From: Bacillus sp. N13C7
GTDB taxonomy: Bacteria; Bacillota; Bacilli; Bacillales; Bacillaceae
Length of the DNA: 64,000 nt
Assembly (NCBI RefSeq): GCF_026790065.1
Contig: NZ_JALAMO010000006.1
Coordinates: 93,301 to 157,300, forward strand
Direction: 5' to 3'
Both the position numbers and the translations under genes were made by a program. This document shows positions 26,235 through 35,853 of the stretch, piece by piece. The notes beneath the pieces are model-generated. The model was not told where the DNA came from and ran no database searches. It saw only the letters and a list, made by a program, of their open reading frames with translations. Position 1 is the first letter of the stretch, and each line of letters starts with the position of its first letter.

Positions 26235-26675
26235 ATGAACAGCGAAACAGGGTCGATTATGGCATTTTTGTACAGCCGTTGGCCTGTACTCATTTATGAA
26301 CGCGAGCTGCCTGATCACTTTCAGATACCGTCGTTATACGTCCCATCGCCTTCTGTGTTTGAGGAAACAGATACGGTCTCCACTTTTAAAAAAACCTACA
26401 GTCTCAATGTGAAGCTGTTTCATCTTGACTCCGTACAGGCACTGGATGAAGCGGACAGGCTCGCGGATGCCATCAGAGAAGCGAGAAATATGGTTCCGCT
26501 GCTCAGTGAATCTGGAGAGAAGACAGGGGATAAAATCCGCATCTCCCGAATCGAGACAAGGGTAGGAGACAGAGGCGAGGCGGTCATGGTGATCAGGTGG
26601 AGCAGCCGGTATTATTATCACAAAACAAAACAGCCTGTCTTACAGGATATCGACATGAACAGCGGGGTGAAATAA
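26235..26675 (+). CDS. xkdJ: Tail terminator-like protein
   Basis: A 146-residue protein similar to YqbJ. The alpha/beta pattern (SIMAFLYSRWPVLIYERELPD ... FKKTYSLNVKLFHLDSVQALDEADRLADAIREARNMVPLL ... AVMVIRWSSRYYYHK) matches tail terminator proteins that cap the tail tube. AAGGAGGAGCAGG precedes ATG 26235. Confidence 0.83.
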   Translation: MNSETGSIMAFLYSRWPVLIYERELPDHFQIPSLYVPSPSVFEETDTVSTFKKTYSLNVKLFHLDSVQALDEADRLADAIREARNMVPLLSESGEKTGDKIRISRIETRVGDRGEAVMVIRWSSRYYYHKTKQPVLQDIDMNSGVK

Positions 26676-26678
26676 GCG

Positions 26679-26897
26679 GTGGCAAAGGACAAACAACATA
26701 AAAAGGCTGTACATACAGAGAGCAGGGAAGCTCTTTTTGATACAGCGGATTTGATTAAGCACGCAAAGGAGCTGTTCGGCGTTAAGCCGGATATTCTTCA
26801 GGGGGCTTTATTTGGCGTGGATCAAACACGTATGACGAAATCAGAAGCCAATCAATTGATTCAAACATTTCTAAACGAGGAGGTCATGTCATCATGA
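26679..26897 (+). CDS. Small PBSX protein ahead of the sheath gene
   Basis: A 72-residue basic-then-acidic protein starting at GTG 26679, four bases after the xkdJ stop, and overlapping xkdK by four bases. Core: LFDTADLIKHAKELFGVKPDILQGALFGVDQTRMTKSEANQLIQTFLNEEV, a helical YqxM/Phage-tail-assembly-like pattern (conserved small protein before sheath genes in Bacillus phages). Function unknown. Confidence 0.78.
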   Translation: MAKDKQHKKAVHTESREALFDTADLIKHAKELFGVKPDILQGALFGVDQTRMTKSEANQLIQTFLNEEVMSS

Positions 26898-28294
26898 ATG
26901 GCGGAACATTTACAACAGGCAAAGAAAAAGAACGTGCAGGCATTTATTTTAACTTTAAAACGACAGCACAGGAGCGGGTGTCACTCGGAGAACGGGGAAC
27001 AGTCGCACTCCCGGTCGCATCAAGCTGGGGGGAAGCGAAAACGTTTGTCTCCATTTCCAGCGTTGAGGATTTAAATAAAAAGGTGGGCCTCAGCATTGAT
27101 GATCCATCATTATTGCTTTTGCGTGAAGCAAAGAAAAATGCGAAAACGGTATTAATGTACCGTCTAACCGAAGGTGTCCGAGCGTCTGCTGATATTGCCG
27201 AAGGTGTCAAAGCGACTGCTGTATATGGCGGATCAAAAGGAAATGACATCATCATCCGCATTAACCCAAATGTGCTCGATGCTGCTTCTTTTGATGTCAC
27301 AACGTATATGGATGAGTCAGAGGTCGATAAACAGACCGTCAAAAAAGCGGAAGAATTAACAGCTAACGGGTATGTCACCTTTAGCGGAACAGGCGATCTT
27401 TCTTCAACGATTCCGCTCACTGGATCAGAAGGAGAGACTGCAGCTGAATCTCTGAATGCCTCAGCAGGGATCCGTTTATCCGGCGGTACGGATAAAGCCC
27501 CTGTCAACTCCGACTATACGGATTTCTTAGCCGCGGCTGAGACGGAGAGCTTTGATGTGATTGCGCTTCCTGTTGCAGAAGGCGACCAGCTGAAGGCGAC
27601 ATTTGCTGCATTTATTAAGCGCCTGCGCGACGAACAAGGACAAAAAGTGCAGGGGGTTACAGCGAATTATGCCGGTGACTATGAAGGCATCATCAACGTA
27701 ACAGAAGGTGTGCTGCTCGAAGATGGCACGGAAGTTACGCCGGACAAAGCAACAGCTTGGGTAGCTGGAGCGAGCGCAGGAGCAACCTTTAACCAATCGC
27801 TGACGTTCGTTGAGTACGAAGGCGCCGTTGATGTGTTACACCGCCTTGACCACGATACGATTGTTGAACGTCTGGGCAAAGGAGAATTTTTATTCACATT
27901 CGACGCTCGTGACAAGTCCGTCAGTGTAGAAAAGGACATTAACTCGCTTGTTACGTTCACAGCTGAGAAAAACAAGAAATTTGCGAAAAACAAAATCGTT
28001 CGTGTCCTGGATGCTGTAAATAACGATTTAACACGCGAGCTGAAAGCCCTAATCAAATCAAGAAAAGGCAGCGGAAGCGATATTCCGGCATCTGAAGACG
28101 GACTTCAGTATGTGAAAACGATGATCACCCAATACATGACAACGCTTCAGGATGCGGGCGGCATCACCGGCTTTGATTCTGATGAAGATATCACCATTTC
28201 AATGAATGAAGACCGTGACGGCTTCTTGATTGACCTGGCCGTACAGCCTGTCGACGCTGCAGAAAAATTCTACTTTAATGTGGAGGTAAACTAA
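26894..28294 (+). CDS. xkdK: Contractile tail sheath protein
   Basis: A 466-residue tail sheath protein (Phage_sheath_1 family; YqbK-like). The N-terminal GGTFTTGKEKERAGIYFNFKTTAQERVSLGERGTVALPV is the family start; the C-terminal AENKKFAKNKIVRVLDAVNNDLTRELKALI ... GFLIDLAVQPVDAAEKFYFNVEV forms the handshake strands. It contracts to drive the tube into the target envelope. GAGGAGG ahead of ATG. Confidence 0.95.
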   Translation: MNGGTFTTGKEKERAGIYFNFKTTAQERVSLGERGTVALPVASSWGEAKTFVSISSVEDLNKKVGLSIDDPSLLLLREAKKNAKTVLMYRLTEGVRASADIAEGVKATAVYGGSKGNDIIIRINPNVLDAASFDVTTYMDESEVDKQTVKKAEELTANGYVTFSGTGDLSSTIPLTGSEGETAAESLNASAGIRLSGGTDKAPVNSDYTDFLAAAETESFDVIALPVAEGDQLKATFAAFIKRLRDEQGQKVQGVTANYAGDYEGIINVTEGVLLEDGTEVTPDKATAWVAGASAGATFNQSLTFVEYEGAVDVLHRLDHDTIVERLGKGEFLFTFDARDKSVSVEKDINSLVTFTAEKNKKFAKNKIVRVLDAVNNDLTRELKALIKSRKGSGSDIPASEDGLQYVKTMITQYMTTLQDAGGITGFDSDEDITISMNEDRDGFLIDLAVQPVDAAEKFYFNVEVN

Positions 28295-28295
28295 T

Positions 28296-28739
28296 ATGGC
28301 ATTAAAAGCACAAAACACAATCTCAGGAAAAGAAGGCCGTTTATTCCTCGATGGGGAGGAAATGGCGCACATCAAAACTTTTGAAGCAAACGTCGAGAAA
28401 AACAAGTCTGAAGTAAACATTATGGGCCGCCGCATGACAGGCCATAAAACAACAGGGGCAAATGGAACAGGGACCGCAACGTTCTACAAAGTCACATCAA
28501 AATTCGTGCTATTGATGATGGACTATGTCAAAAAAGGCAGCGACCCTTACTTCACGCTCCAAGCCGTGCTGGATGATCAATCCTCCGGCCGCGGCACAGA
28601 GCGAGTCACGCTGTACGACGTCAACTTTGACTCTGCCAAAATCGCAAGCCTTGATGTCGATTCAGAAGCGTTAGAAGAAGAAGTGCCATTTACATTCGAA
28701 GACTTCGACGTGCCTGAAAAGCTATCTGACACGTTTTAA
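28296..28739 (+). CDS. xkdM: Tail tube protein
   Basis: A 147-residue tail tube protein (Phage_tail_2/XkdM family): LKAQNTISGKEGRLFLDGEEMAHIKTFEANVEKNKSEVNIMGRRMTGHKTTGANGTGTATFYKV ... VPFTFEDFDVPEKLSDTF. It stacks as hexamers under the sheath. One base after the xkdK stop. A strong terminator follows, so the tube and everything before it is made in excess of the tape measure. Confidence 0.95.
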   Translation: MALKAQNTISGKEGRLFLDGEEMAHIKTFEANVEKNKSEVNIMGRRMTGHKTTGANGTGTATFYKVTSKFVLLMMDYVKKGSDPYFTLQAVLDDQSSGRGTERVTLYDVNFDSAKIASLDVDSEALEEEVPFTFEDFDVPEKLSDTF

Positions 28740-28762
28740 TCAAAGCTGAACAAGCCATTACG

Positions 28763-28792
28763 CAGGCCTTTCTCAGAAAGGTCTGTTTTTTA
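28763..28792 (+). terminator. Intrinsic terminator between xkdM and xkdN
   Basis: CAGGCCTTTC / GAAAGGTCTG, TCA loop, then TTTTTT: ten pairs with one G-U, inside the late operon. It likely reduces, not blocks, transcription of the distal tail genes. Confidence 0.8.
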
Positions 28793-28830
28793 CACGATGA
28801 AATCAATCAAAAGACAAGGGAGTTTTTTAC

Positions 28831-29277
28831 ATGAGCGAGAAGAACGAAAACGTATATGATCTTTCCTTTTTTATGCCGGGAAAAACAATTGAAGCTGAAG
28901 AAATCAAAGTGCCGATCTCAAAGCGTTTTGTTGATAAAAAAGGGAATGTCATTCCGTTTATTTTAAAACCAATTACTACTGAACGGATTGATGAATTAGA
29001 GAAAGAAAACACCACATTTAAAAATGTGAAAGGCCGCGGCCGCGTCAAAGATTTAGACTCCCAGCGCTTTTATGCGAGAATTGCCATCGAATCTACTATT
29101 TATCCTGATTTTCGTTCAAAAGATTTAAGGGAAGCATACAAAACTGCGGATCCGGTAGAAGTTGCCAAACGTGTATTATCTGTTGGGGGAGAGTATGCGA
29201 ACTGGCTGAATAAAGCAATTGAAATCAATGGTTTTGAAGATGATCTTGAAGATCTAGAAGAAGAAGCAAAAAACTAG
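28831..29277 (+). CDS. xkdN: Tail assembly chaperone (short form)
   Basis: A 148-residue acidic protein of the XkdN family (MSEKNENVYDLSFFMPGKTIEAEEIKVPISKRFVDKKGNVIPFILKPITTERIDELEKENTTFK), the G-type tape-measure chaperone. It ends in a run of Glu ([10 protein letters not shown]). The last codons GCA AAA AAC form a -1 slippery heptamer just ahead of the TAG stop, and the -1 frame continues for another 60 codons. Visibly more AT-rich than xkdK/M. Confidence 0.92.
   Translation: MSEKNENVYDLSFFMPGKTIEAEEIKVPISKRFVDKKGNVIPFILKPITTERIDELEKENTTFKNVKGRGRVKDLDSQRFYARIAIESTIYPDFRSKDLREAYKTADPVEVAKRVLSVGGEYANWLNKAIEINGFEDDLEDLEEEAKN
29268..29274 (+). other. Slippery heptamer A AAA AAC for -1 frameshift
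   Basis: In the zero frame the bases read GCA AAA AAC TAG, giving X XXY YYZ = A AAA AAC. Slippage by -1 reads AAA CTA GTA AAG GAT and enters the open frame to 29456. Confidence 0.8.
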
Positions 29278-29456
29278 TAAAGGATGGCGATAAAGAAGCT
29301 GTGTATTTGTACTATGCAATGCATGAGCTTCATTACTCGCCATCCCAACTTCTTGAATTATATGAAGCACCAAAACATTTTAAAGCTCTTTTATTTGGGT
29401 TGATAGGTTATAAGCTAGATCTATTAGAAAAAGAATCAAGGAGAGGAGGGAACTAA
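29268..29456 (+). CDS. -1 frameshift extension of xkdN (GT-type)
   Basis: After the slip the frame reads [60 protein letters not shown] and stops at TAA 29454-29456. The content (helical, [17 protein letters not shown]) is that of the T part of a GT tail chaperone, which binds the tape measure. It has no start codon or ribosome site of its own, so it can only be reached by shift from xkdN. The fusion would be about 208 residues. Confidence 0.75.
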   Translation, partial: KKLVKDGDKEAVYLYYAMHELHYSPSQLLELYEAPKHFKALLFGLIGYKLDLLEKESRRGGN

Positions 29457-29457
29457 T

Positions 29458-32400
29458 ATCGCAAAATTAACAGCCCGTTTTGATCTCGAAGACAAGGTAT
29501 CTAAAAAACTAAAACGGATACATAAAGGATTCCAAGAGGTCGAAAAAAAAGTCAAAACCATTAATCGGCAAATCAAAATCAGTATCAGAGCGGAAGATCA
29601 GGCATTTTACCGGCTGAGAAAAATAAACGACTATATCATTTTGAAATTCGCGAAATCGCTTGAAATTAAAGTTGTACTTGATGACCAAGTCACTTCAAAG
29701 CTTGATGCAATTGAAAGAAAACTTAAACGGCTGCCAAAAGAAACGAAGCTGACTGTCTCTTTGGTAGACCGGACAGCAGCTGCGTATAAAAAAATAAAGA
29801 AGATGCTATCTAATCAAAAGCTATCATTCCTTTTGATTCCAGATGACAAGGTTACTTCTACAGTTAAAAGGATTATCGGTTATATTAAGAAAAATTTGAA
29901 AAACGGATACACAGTAAAACTAAAGGTCATCGATGAAATCACCAAAACAGTTAATCGATTAACAGCCCTTCTAAGGAAATTTGAAAAAACCTATTATGTA
30001 AAAGTGGTTGTTAAGACAAAAATATCAGACAAAATCAATAAAAAAGAAAGCCCGATTAACAAAGAAACTTCTAAGAAAGAATCAGACAAATCCTCAGATA
30101 AAGGCTCTGATAAAAGCTCAGATCAAAAACCTGGATGGGTCGGAAAAATAAAAGGCTGGCTGAAGGATTGGTGGACAAAATCAGCTTGGCCTTGGATTAA
30201 AGATTCACTCAATGAAATAGGCAAAGCTTTTTTGGATCGTTTCAAAGAGAGATTGATAGAAAAGCTGAAAAATGATGTGTTTGATAAGATCATTGATAAA
30301 ATTCTAGGACCACAAAAAAAGGACGATTCTGGTGAAAATTCTGACACAGATAAAAAAGTCCTTAACCGTAATACAGGAGGAAATTGTTGCTGCGACTGCT
30401 GTGAAGGCGGCGGCCTCAATCCGAGCACTAAAAATAAAAAAACCTATAGAAAAAAGAAAAGTCCCACAAAGGCTCCAAACAGAACACTCAAGGTTCCTGG
30501 AGAGGTGATAAGAAGACGCCAAAGCGGCACACCTGCTGAAAGTGCACCTAGGACCTCGGGTTCCAAGTTAAAGAACTGGCTTGGAGGCTTAAAATCGCTA
30601 GGGAAGGATTCATCCAAACTAGGTAAAGCGTTCAGAGGAATGGGAAAGGCTGTTCCATACGTAGGATCTGCTTTAGCAGTGTTTGATTTAGCTGGAATCA
30701 ATAAAGATAATGCTGGCGAAAAGGTTGGTTCAATCGGAGGACGCATTGCCGGAGCGGAAGCTGGTGCAACAGCCGGAGCGGAAGCTGGTGCAACGATTGG
30801 ATCTTTCGTTGGTCCGGAAGGTACAGCAATCGGCGGGGCAATTGGTGGAATTGGCGGCGGATTAGTAGGCGGAATCGGCGGCGAAGAAGCAGGTAAGAAC
30901 ATTGGTAAGATGTTTGATACTTCTAAGTTAAAGGAGAGCATAAGCAATTCACTATTTAACAAAGAGTGGTGGAGTGGAAAATGGAACTCCATTTCTGATA
31001 CTGCCAATGGGGCTATTACTTGGATTGAAGATACATGGAGTAAAGTTTCAACTTGGTTTGACCAGTATGTGTTTACACCTATTTATAATGTTGCTGTACC
31101 TGTGATTAATTTTATAGTAGGATTATTCGCCTATGCATGGGATGGCATATTGGCAGTATGGAACATTGTCTACCCGTGGTTTAAGGATAACGTGTGGGAT
31201 CCAATAAGCGGAGCAGTTACTAATGTTGCTACAACGATATGGACTGGGTTGTGCAACGCCTGGACGGTTATTTCAGGCATATGGTCTACTGTTTCAACAT
31301 GGTTTATGGACAATGTGTGGAATCCTGTAAGTGAAGCCGTAACCACTGCGGCAACATGGATTTGGAGTAAGATCAATGATGCATGGACAATGATTTCCAA
31401 TATTTGGATAGGTGTATCAAATTGGTTTTATGATAATGTATGGAACCCGATCGTCACAAAAGTAGAAGATATTAAAACTTCAATAAAAGAAAAATTCGAT
31501 GATGCAAGGAAATTTTTTGAGGATGCATGGGATGGAATTGAAACTTGGTTTAATGAACATGTGAAAGATCCATTGGTTAAAGTATCAGAGAAAATTGCTG
31601 AGAAATTTCAATGGCTATTCGATTTAAAAGATTCAGTTGGAGGTTTCGTTGCAAAAGTAATACACAGGGGGGAGGAGGTTACTCACCTCAAGAAAAAACC
31701 TAGCAAAAAGGATTCGAAAGAGAAAAAAACTAGTTCCAAAACAATTACTAATAACATTTTTGCTCAATCTCCATCAAATAATAATATGACTGTTTTTCAA
31801 CAAGCACTGGATCAGAACGCCACAGGCGGCTACATCACCAAACCAACCATCTCTTGGATCGGTGAAGCCGGCAAGGAATTCGTTATCCCGGTTGATAACA
31901 ACCGAGGCCGCGGTAAAATGCTCCTTTCACAAGCGGCGTCTAAGCTGGGGATGCAAGTCGTAGACGACATGGGAGCCGCTTCGTCTTCCGGTGGAAGTCC
32001 GGTATCTGTTTCAGGAGGAGCAGCTGTCAGTCCATTATCAGGCTCGGTCACCCCGGCAATGAACACTGCAAATCTGACTGGCCAAGCGTCCACACTCGGA
32101 CAGCAATTTTCAGAAGGCTTTGGTAAAGGTATCAGCAACCAACCTGTCAAAATGGAGGACTGGAAAAAGAAAAACATCAATACGCCATTTACACAAATGA
32201 TTTCTGCTTCACCAAATTACGGTAAACAAATGGTAAGCGGGTATGCCAAGGGCCAAAACGGCACTGCAACCGGAACGGACGGCTTTTTGCAATCAAAAGT
32301 TAAAACGCCGTACCAAGCCACTGTGAGCAAATCGTCTTCATGGGGCACAGGAACGGTCAAAGGCTTTGCGCAAGGACAAAACTCAACCCAAACAGGCACA

Positions 32401-33459
32401 GCACAATATGTCAGCACACATGTTGACAAACCGTTCCTGCGTTCAAAAGACACATCGAATAGCTGGGGTTCAGGCATGGTCGGAAACTTTGTGACAGGCA
32501 TGAATTCTAAATCCAGTGAAGTAAAACAAGCGGCAAAGGATATGGCCAAGAGAGTGGAGCAGGCTTTCCGTGAGGAGCTAGATATCCATTCACCTTCCCG
32601 TGTCATGATGAGCTTGGGGCGTTTTGCTTCAATTGGTGTTGTCAAAGGCCTTGGCTCAGTAGATGTAAAGAAATATGCTGAAAAACAAGCCGGATCACTG
32701 GCGGCTGCCTATTCCGGAATGGGAGCCATGGGCGGGAACGTAAAACAATGGATTATGGCTGCTCTCATGGCCACAAAGACACCAATGAGCTGGCTTCCGG
32801 GACTTATGACGATTGCGCAGAATGAATCCGGAGGCAATCCGAATGCAATTAACTTGTGGGACAGCAACGCAAAAGCGGGGCATCCGTCACAAGGTTTGAT
32901 GCAGACCATCCCAAGCACCTTTAATGATCACAAGGCGCCGGGCATGGGTAACATTAGAAATCCGATTCACAATGCAGCTGCTGCGATCGGCTACATTAAA
33001 AGCAGATATGGGTCAATCAATAATGTGCCGGGGATTAAAAGCTTGAATCATGGCGGTCCGTACGTCGGTTATGCCAACGGCGGACTGATTACGAAAGAAC
33101 AAATTGCACGTGTCGGAGAAGGAAACAAGCGGGAATGGATCATTCCAGAGGAACGGGGCATACGAGGCCGCTATCTCCTTCAGAGAGCTGCGCAAGCTCT
33201 GGGAATGGAAGTGACAGATCCGTCTCAATCCGAGCAATCTGAGCTTTCTTCAGGTCGAGTTTCCGCTGTTACTTCAGCTAGCCGGCCAACCGCAACGGTT
33301 TCCGGATCAAAAGAGATTTATATTCAATTTAACGGAGACCAGCACTTCCATAATGGACAGGACGCTGAAACCCTTGCAGCGAGAATCAAGCAGGCGCTTA
33401 TAGACGAACTGCAAAAGGATATCAATATTGGAACGAAGGGAGTCGTTGCATTTGACTAA
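29458..33459 (+). CDS. xkdO: Tail tape-measure protein with lytic transglycosylase domain
   Basis: The frame is open from ATC 29458, giving 1333 residues, close to the known XkdO length. AGGAGGG at 29444-29450 is seven bases before this ATC and there is no ATG, GTG or TTG in frame before TTG 29641, so AUC seems to be the start codon. Layout: helical N-terminus, Lys/Ser-rich linker, a Cys cluster (CCCDCC), a glycine zipper (IGGRIAG ... GGIGGEEAG), Trp-rich repeats (WF.DNVW.P) around 31020-31460, and an SLT-type domain ([16 protein letters not shown] ... [17 protein letters not shown], 32800-33010). The first two thirds are AT-rich compared with the last third. Confidence 0.9.
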   Translation: MAKLTARFDLEDKVSKKLKRIHKGFQEVEKKVKTINRQIKISIRAEDQAFYRLRKINDYIILKFAKSLEIKVVLDDQVTSKLDAIERKLKRLPKETKLTVSLVDRTAAAYKKIKKMLSNQKLSFLLIPDDKVTSTVKRIIGYIKKNLKNGYTVKLKVIDEITKTVNRLTALLRKFEKTYYVKVVVKTKISDKINKKESPINKETSKKESDKSSDKGSDKSSDQKPGWVGKIKGWLKDWWTKSAWPWIKDSLNEIGKAFLDRFKERLIEKLKNDVFDKIIDKILGPQKKDDSGENSDTDKKVLNRNTGGNCCCDCCEGGGLNPSTKNKKTYRKKKSPTKAPNRTLKVPGEVIRRRQSGTPAESAPRTSGSKLKNWLGGLKSLGKDSSKLGKAFRGMGKAVPYVGSALAVFDLAGINKDNAGEKVGSIGGRIAGAEAGATAGAEAGATIGSFVGPEGTAIGGAIGGIGGGLVGGIGGEEAGKNIGKMFDTSKLKESISNSLFNKEWWSGKWNSISDTANGAITWIEDTWSKVSTWFDQYVFTPIYNVAVPVINFIVGLFAYAWDGILAVWNIVYPWFKDNVWDPISGAVTNVATTIWTGLCNAWTVISGIWSTVSTWFMDNVWNPVSEAVTTAATWIWSKINDAWTMISNIWIGVSNWFYDNVWNPIVTKVEDIKTSIKEKFDDARKFFEDAWDGIETWFNEHVKDPLVKVSEKIAEKFQWLFDLKDSVGGFVAKVIHRGEEVTHLKKKPSKKDSKEKKTSSKTITNNIFAQSPSNNNMTVFQQALDQNATGGYITKPTISWIGEAGKEFVIPVDNNRGRGKMLLSQAASKLGMQVVDDMGAASSSGGSPVSVSGGAAVSPLSGSVTPAMNTANLTGQASTLGQQFSEGFGKGISNQPVKMEDWKKKNINTPFTQMISASPNYGKQMVSGYAKGQNGTATGTDGFLQSKVKTPYQATVSKSSSWGTGTVKGFAQGQNSTQTGTAQYVSTHVDKPFLRSKDTSNSWGSGMVGNFVTGMNSKSSEVKQAAKDMAKRVEQAFREELDIHSPSRVMMSLGRFASIGVVKGLGSVDVKKYAEKQAGSLAAAYSGMGAMGGNVKQWIMAALMATKTPMSWLPGLMTIAQNESGGNPNAINLWDSNAKAGHPSQGLMQTIPSTFNDHKAPGMGNIRNPIHNAAAAIGYIKSRYGSINNVPGIKSLNHGGPYVGYANGGLITKEQIARVGEGNKREWIIPEERGIRGRYLLQRAAQALGMEVTDPSQSEQSELSSGRVSAVTSASRPTATVSGSKEIYIQFNGDQHFHNGQDAETLAARIKQALIDELQKDINIGTKGVVAFD
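30748..30795 (+). repeat. 24-base tandem repeat in xkdO
   Basis: Two copies of a 24-base unit starting GCCGGAGCGGAAGCTGG, differing only in the last base, encode AGAEAGAT twice within the glycine-zipper part of the tape measure. Confidence 0.9.
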
Positions 33460-34111
33460 ATCCGTATATGAATTTTGGATTTCACAAGGGAAGGACAAGC
33501 TGCGGCTCCCCGTTCTTCCCGACCAGTTAAATATTTCAAATACGGTTCAGAATGAGACGGTTAAAGTAGCCAAGTTCGGTGACCTTACATTTATTGATGA
33601 ACAGGGAGCGAAAGAAATTTCGTTCTCTTCGTTTTTTCCGAAGAAATACAGCCCAATAGCTGAATATCAAACCTTCCCGTCGCCGGAAAGTGCGATATCA
33701 AAAATTGAAAAATGGATGAAGGCCAAAAAACCGGTCCAGTTTTTGATTACGGGAACTAAAGTGAATCTGACTTGCAGCATTGAAGGTTTTTCCTATAGCG
33801 AAGGCCAGCAGGATATAGGTGATCGTTCCTTTGATATTCAATTAAAAGAATACAAAACCGCTTCCCCACGGAAAATCAAGCAGAAGAAAAAAACAAAGGC
33901 AAAACGTCCGTCGAAGGCTTCTCCGAAAACGTACATAGTGAAAAAGGGAGACACGCTATGGGACATTGCCGGCAGGTTTTACGGGAACAGCACCCAATGG
34001 CGCAAAATTTGGAACGCCAATAAAACAGCAATGATCAAACGAAGCAAACGAAACATCAGGCAGCCGGGCCACTGGATTTTTCCCGGCCAAAAATTAAAGA
34101 TACCGCAATGA
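33452..34111 (+). CDS. xkdP: LysM-containing baseplate/tail protein
   Basis: About 219 residues from TTG 33452 (AAGGGAG at 33436-33442 fits this start; the frame runs to 33428). Residues 1-145 are a YqbP/XkdP-type domain; then a basic linker ([19 protein letters not shown]) and a LysM domain ([32 protein letters not shown] ... [14 protein letters not shown]). The LysM likely binds peptidoglycan or other tail parts at the tail tip. It overlaps the xkdO end by eight bases. Confidence 0.9.
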   Translation: MTKSVYEFWISQGKDKLRLPVLPDQLNISNTVQNETVKVAKFGDLTFIDEQGAKEISFSSFFPKKYSPIAEYQTFPSPESAISKIEKWMKAKKPVQFLITGTKVNLTCSIEGFSYSEGQQDIGDRSFDIQLKEYKTASPRKIKQKKKTKAKRPSKASPKTYIVKKGDTLWDIAGRFYGNSTQWRKIWNANKTAMIKRSKRNIRQPGHWIFPGQKLKIPQ

Positions 34112-34126
34112 AACAGGTGATGTGAG

Positions 34127-35104
34127 ATGATAGAGCTGTTCGTCATTAAAGACAAAGAATGGCTTGAACTGGTGGCAGAAAGCGTATCGCTGGAAGGCCA
34201 TCGCTATCAGGCACCGCGCTCCATTGAAGCGACCATCGTCGTCAAACAGGGCGACCAGACGTATTACAGCGTCAATGAGGGAGATACCGTTTTGTTTAAG
34301 TGGAAGGGAAAAGAGCTTTTTCGGGGAATTGTTTTTGCAAGAACCCCTGACGAGTATACACTTGCCTTCAGCGCATACGATATGCTTCAGTACCTGGTCA
34401 AAAACCAGGATGTGTATGTGTTTTCCAATCAGCGGGCTGACCAGATGATCAGAAGGATTGCCAATGATTTTCAGATACCGACAACCTCGATTGCGAATAC
34501 AGGCCATACGATCAAAAGCCTTGTCATTAAAAATGATACGACATTGTATGACATCATCTTAAAAGCGCTAAAACAGACGAAAAGCCAGACAGGACGGCAT
34601 TATCAGCTGTATTCAGAAAAAGGAAAGCTCGGCCTGCGCGCTTGGCCAGATCCGTCAGAGGTATGGGTGCTGGAAACAGGTGTCAATATCACTGGCTACC
34701 AATACAGCACTTCCATAAACGACACGGCAACACGGGTGGTGCTTCGCCGGCAGAAGGATAATCGGACGTATAAAGCGTCTGCCAAGGACAGTTCAGGCTT
34801 AAATAAATACGGTGTGCTTCAATATACGGAAACGGTCACAGATGACATCAACCAGGCACAGCTTCAGCAGCGGGCAGATGTACGCCTTGCTGAAAAAAAG
34901 GGTGTGAAAAAAGAACTGAAAAATATTCAGGCAGTCGGCATTCCGGAAGTGCAGAGCGGTTTGCCTGTCTATATTTCGATTCCGGAGGCCGGCATCAAGA
35001 AAACCTACTGGGTAGATACGGACCGGCATGAATTTAAAGGAACGAAACATACGATGACCCTTGATGTTGTCGAAAAGAACACCTTGCCGGAAGGAGTTTC
35101 CTGA
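34127..35104 (+). CDS. xkdQ: Baseplate hub protein (gp27/gpD-like)
   Basis: A 325-residue hub protein of the YqbQ/XkdQ family, resembling phage late control gene D proteins: ELFVIKDKEWLELVAESVSLEGHRYQAPRSIEATIVVKQGDQTYYSVNEGDTVLFKWKGKELFRGIVF ... QRADQMIRRIANDFQIPTTSI. Found at the centre of contractile baseplates. The stop shares one base with the next ATG. Confidence 0.9.
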   Translation: MIELFVIKDKEWLELVAESVSLEGHRYQAPRSIEATIVVKQGDQTYYSVNEGDTVLFKWKGKELFRGIVFARTPDEYTLAFSAYDMLQYLVKNQDVYVFSNQRADQMIRRIANDFQIPTTSIANTGHTIKSLVIKNDTTLYDIILKALKQTKSQTGRHYQLYSEKGKLGLRAWPDPSEVWVLETGVNITGYQYSTSINDTATRVVLRRQKDNRTYKASAKDSSGLNKYGVLQYTETVTDDINQAQLQQRADVRLAEKKGVKKELKNIQAVGIPEVQSGLPVYISIPEAGIKKTYWVDTDRHEFKGTKHTMTLDVVEKNTLPEGVS

Positions 35105-35370
35105 TGAGATTGAGTGACGCTATTAAACATTTGGCCGTCGGCGCAGTTGACGCTGCGTCTCCGGTGGAGCTTGTCCCGGCTGAGGTGGTTTCGGTTTCTC
35201 CAGTTGAAATCAAATTAAAAGAAAACAGCAAACTGATCATACCGGCTGACGCCATCATCATCCCAAAACGGATGCAGTCCGGGGGAGACGATGCACTCGA
35301 GCCGGGAGATCGCGTCATGACCGCGGCTCTGACTGGCGGCCAATCGTTTTTTATTTTAGATAAAGTATAG
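35104..35370 (+). CDS. xkdR: Baseplate spike-linked protein (DUF2577)
   Basis: An 88-residue protein (MRLSDAIKHLAVGAVDAASPVELVPAEVVSVSPVEIKLKENSKLIIPADAIIIPKR ... ALEPGDRVMTAALTGGQSFFILDKV), an OB-like beta domain of the DUF2577 family, placed where contractile systems have the small spike-base gene. TGATG overlap with xkdQ. Confidence 0.87.
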   Translation: MRLSDAIKHLAVGAVDAASPVELVPAEVVSVSPVEIKLKENSKLIIPADAIIIPKRMQSGGDDALEPGDRVMTAALTGGQSFFILDKV

Positions 35371-35402
35371 ACAAAACCGCTTCGAACGAAGGGGTTTTTA
35401 TT
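35371..35402 (+). terminator. Hairpin after xkdR
   Basis: AAAACCGCTTCG / CGAAGGGGTTTT (one mismatch) with AA loop then a T-rich tail; a second hairpin inside the late operon. Confidence 0.65.
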
Positions 35403-35427
35403 TAGCATGTAAAAAGGAGTGGGCATC

Positions 35428-35853
35428 ATGGCCCTGACACCAGAAGTGGAGTTTGAAGATATTAAAGATGACAGCGAAGTCATTGAAACCTCGCAAACGT
35501 ACAAAATAGATTTTGAAAACGGGAGAATTACAAATGAGCTGATTACCGGGCTTGAAGCGATCAGGCAGTTCGTCTATATCGCCTTACAGACAGAACGCTA
35601 TGCGTATTCCATTTACAGCCATAATGTCGGAAATGAGCTTCAAGACGTGCTGACGGATCATGAGACGACCGATGCCTATAAAAAAATGGAGATTCCGAGG
35701 CTGATAGAGGAGGCGCTGGTTTATGATGACCGGATATCGGCTGTAACAGATTTTGAGATTGAAAAACAAGGCGACGCGTTTCATGTGTCCTTTGTGGTGG
35801 AGACGGATGAAGGGACGCTTGAGATTGAGGAGGTGATTGGCGAAGATGTTTGA
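35428..35853 (+). CDS. xkdS: Baseplate protein (DUF2634, gp25-like)
   Basis: A 141-residue protein from ATG 35428, eight bases after AAGGAG (GTG 35419 in frame is less likely). [52 protein letters not shown] is typical of the gp25/lysozyme-like baseplate wedge proteins (DUF2634), which initiate sheath assembly. It overlaps xkdT by eight bases. Confidence 0.9.
   Translation: MALTPEVEFEDIKDDSEVIETSQTYKIDFENGRITNELITGLEAIRQFVYIALQTERYAYSIYSHNVGNELQDVLTDHETTDAYKKMEIPRLIEEALVYDDRISAVTDFEIEKQGDAFHVSFVVETDEGTLEIEEVIGEDV

Noticed and set aside
30748-30795. Possible CRISPR-like repeat
   Set aside because: Only two adjacent copies without spacers, in frame in a coding sequence.
30444-31007. A 187-codon minus-strand frame rich in Pro and Ala
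   Set aside because: Shadow of the glycine-zipper coding stretch of xkdO; the repeats produce the open frame.
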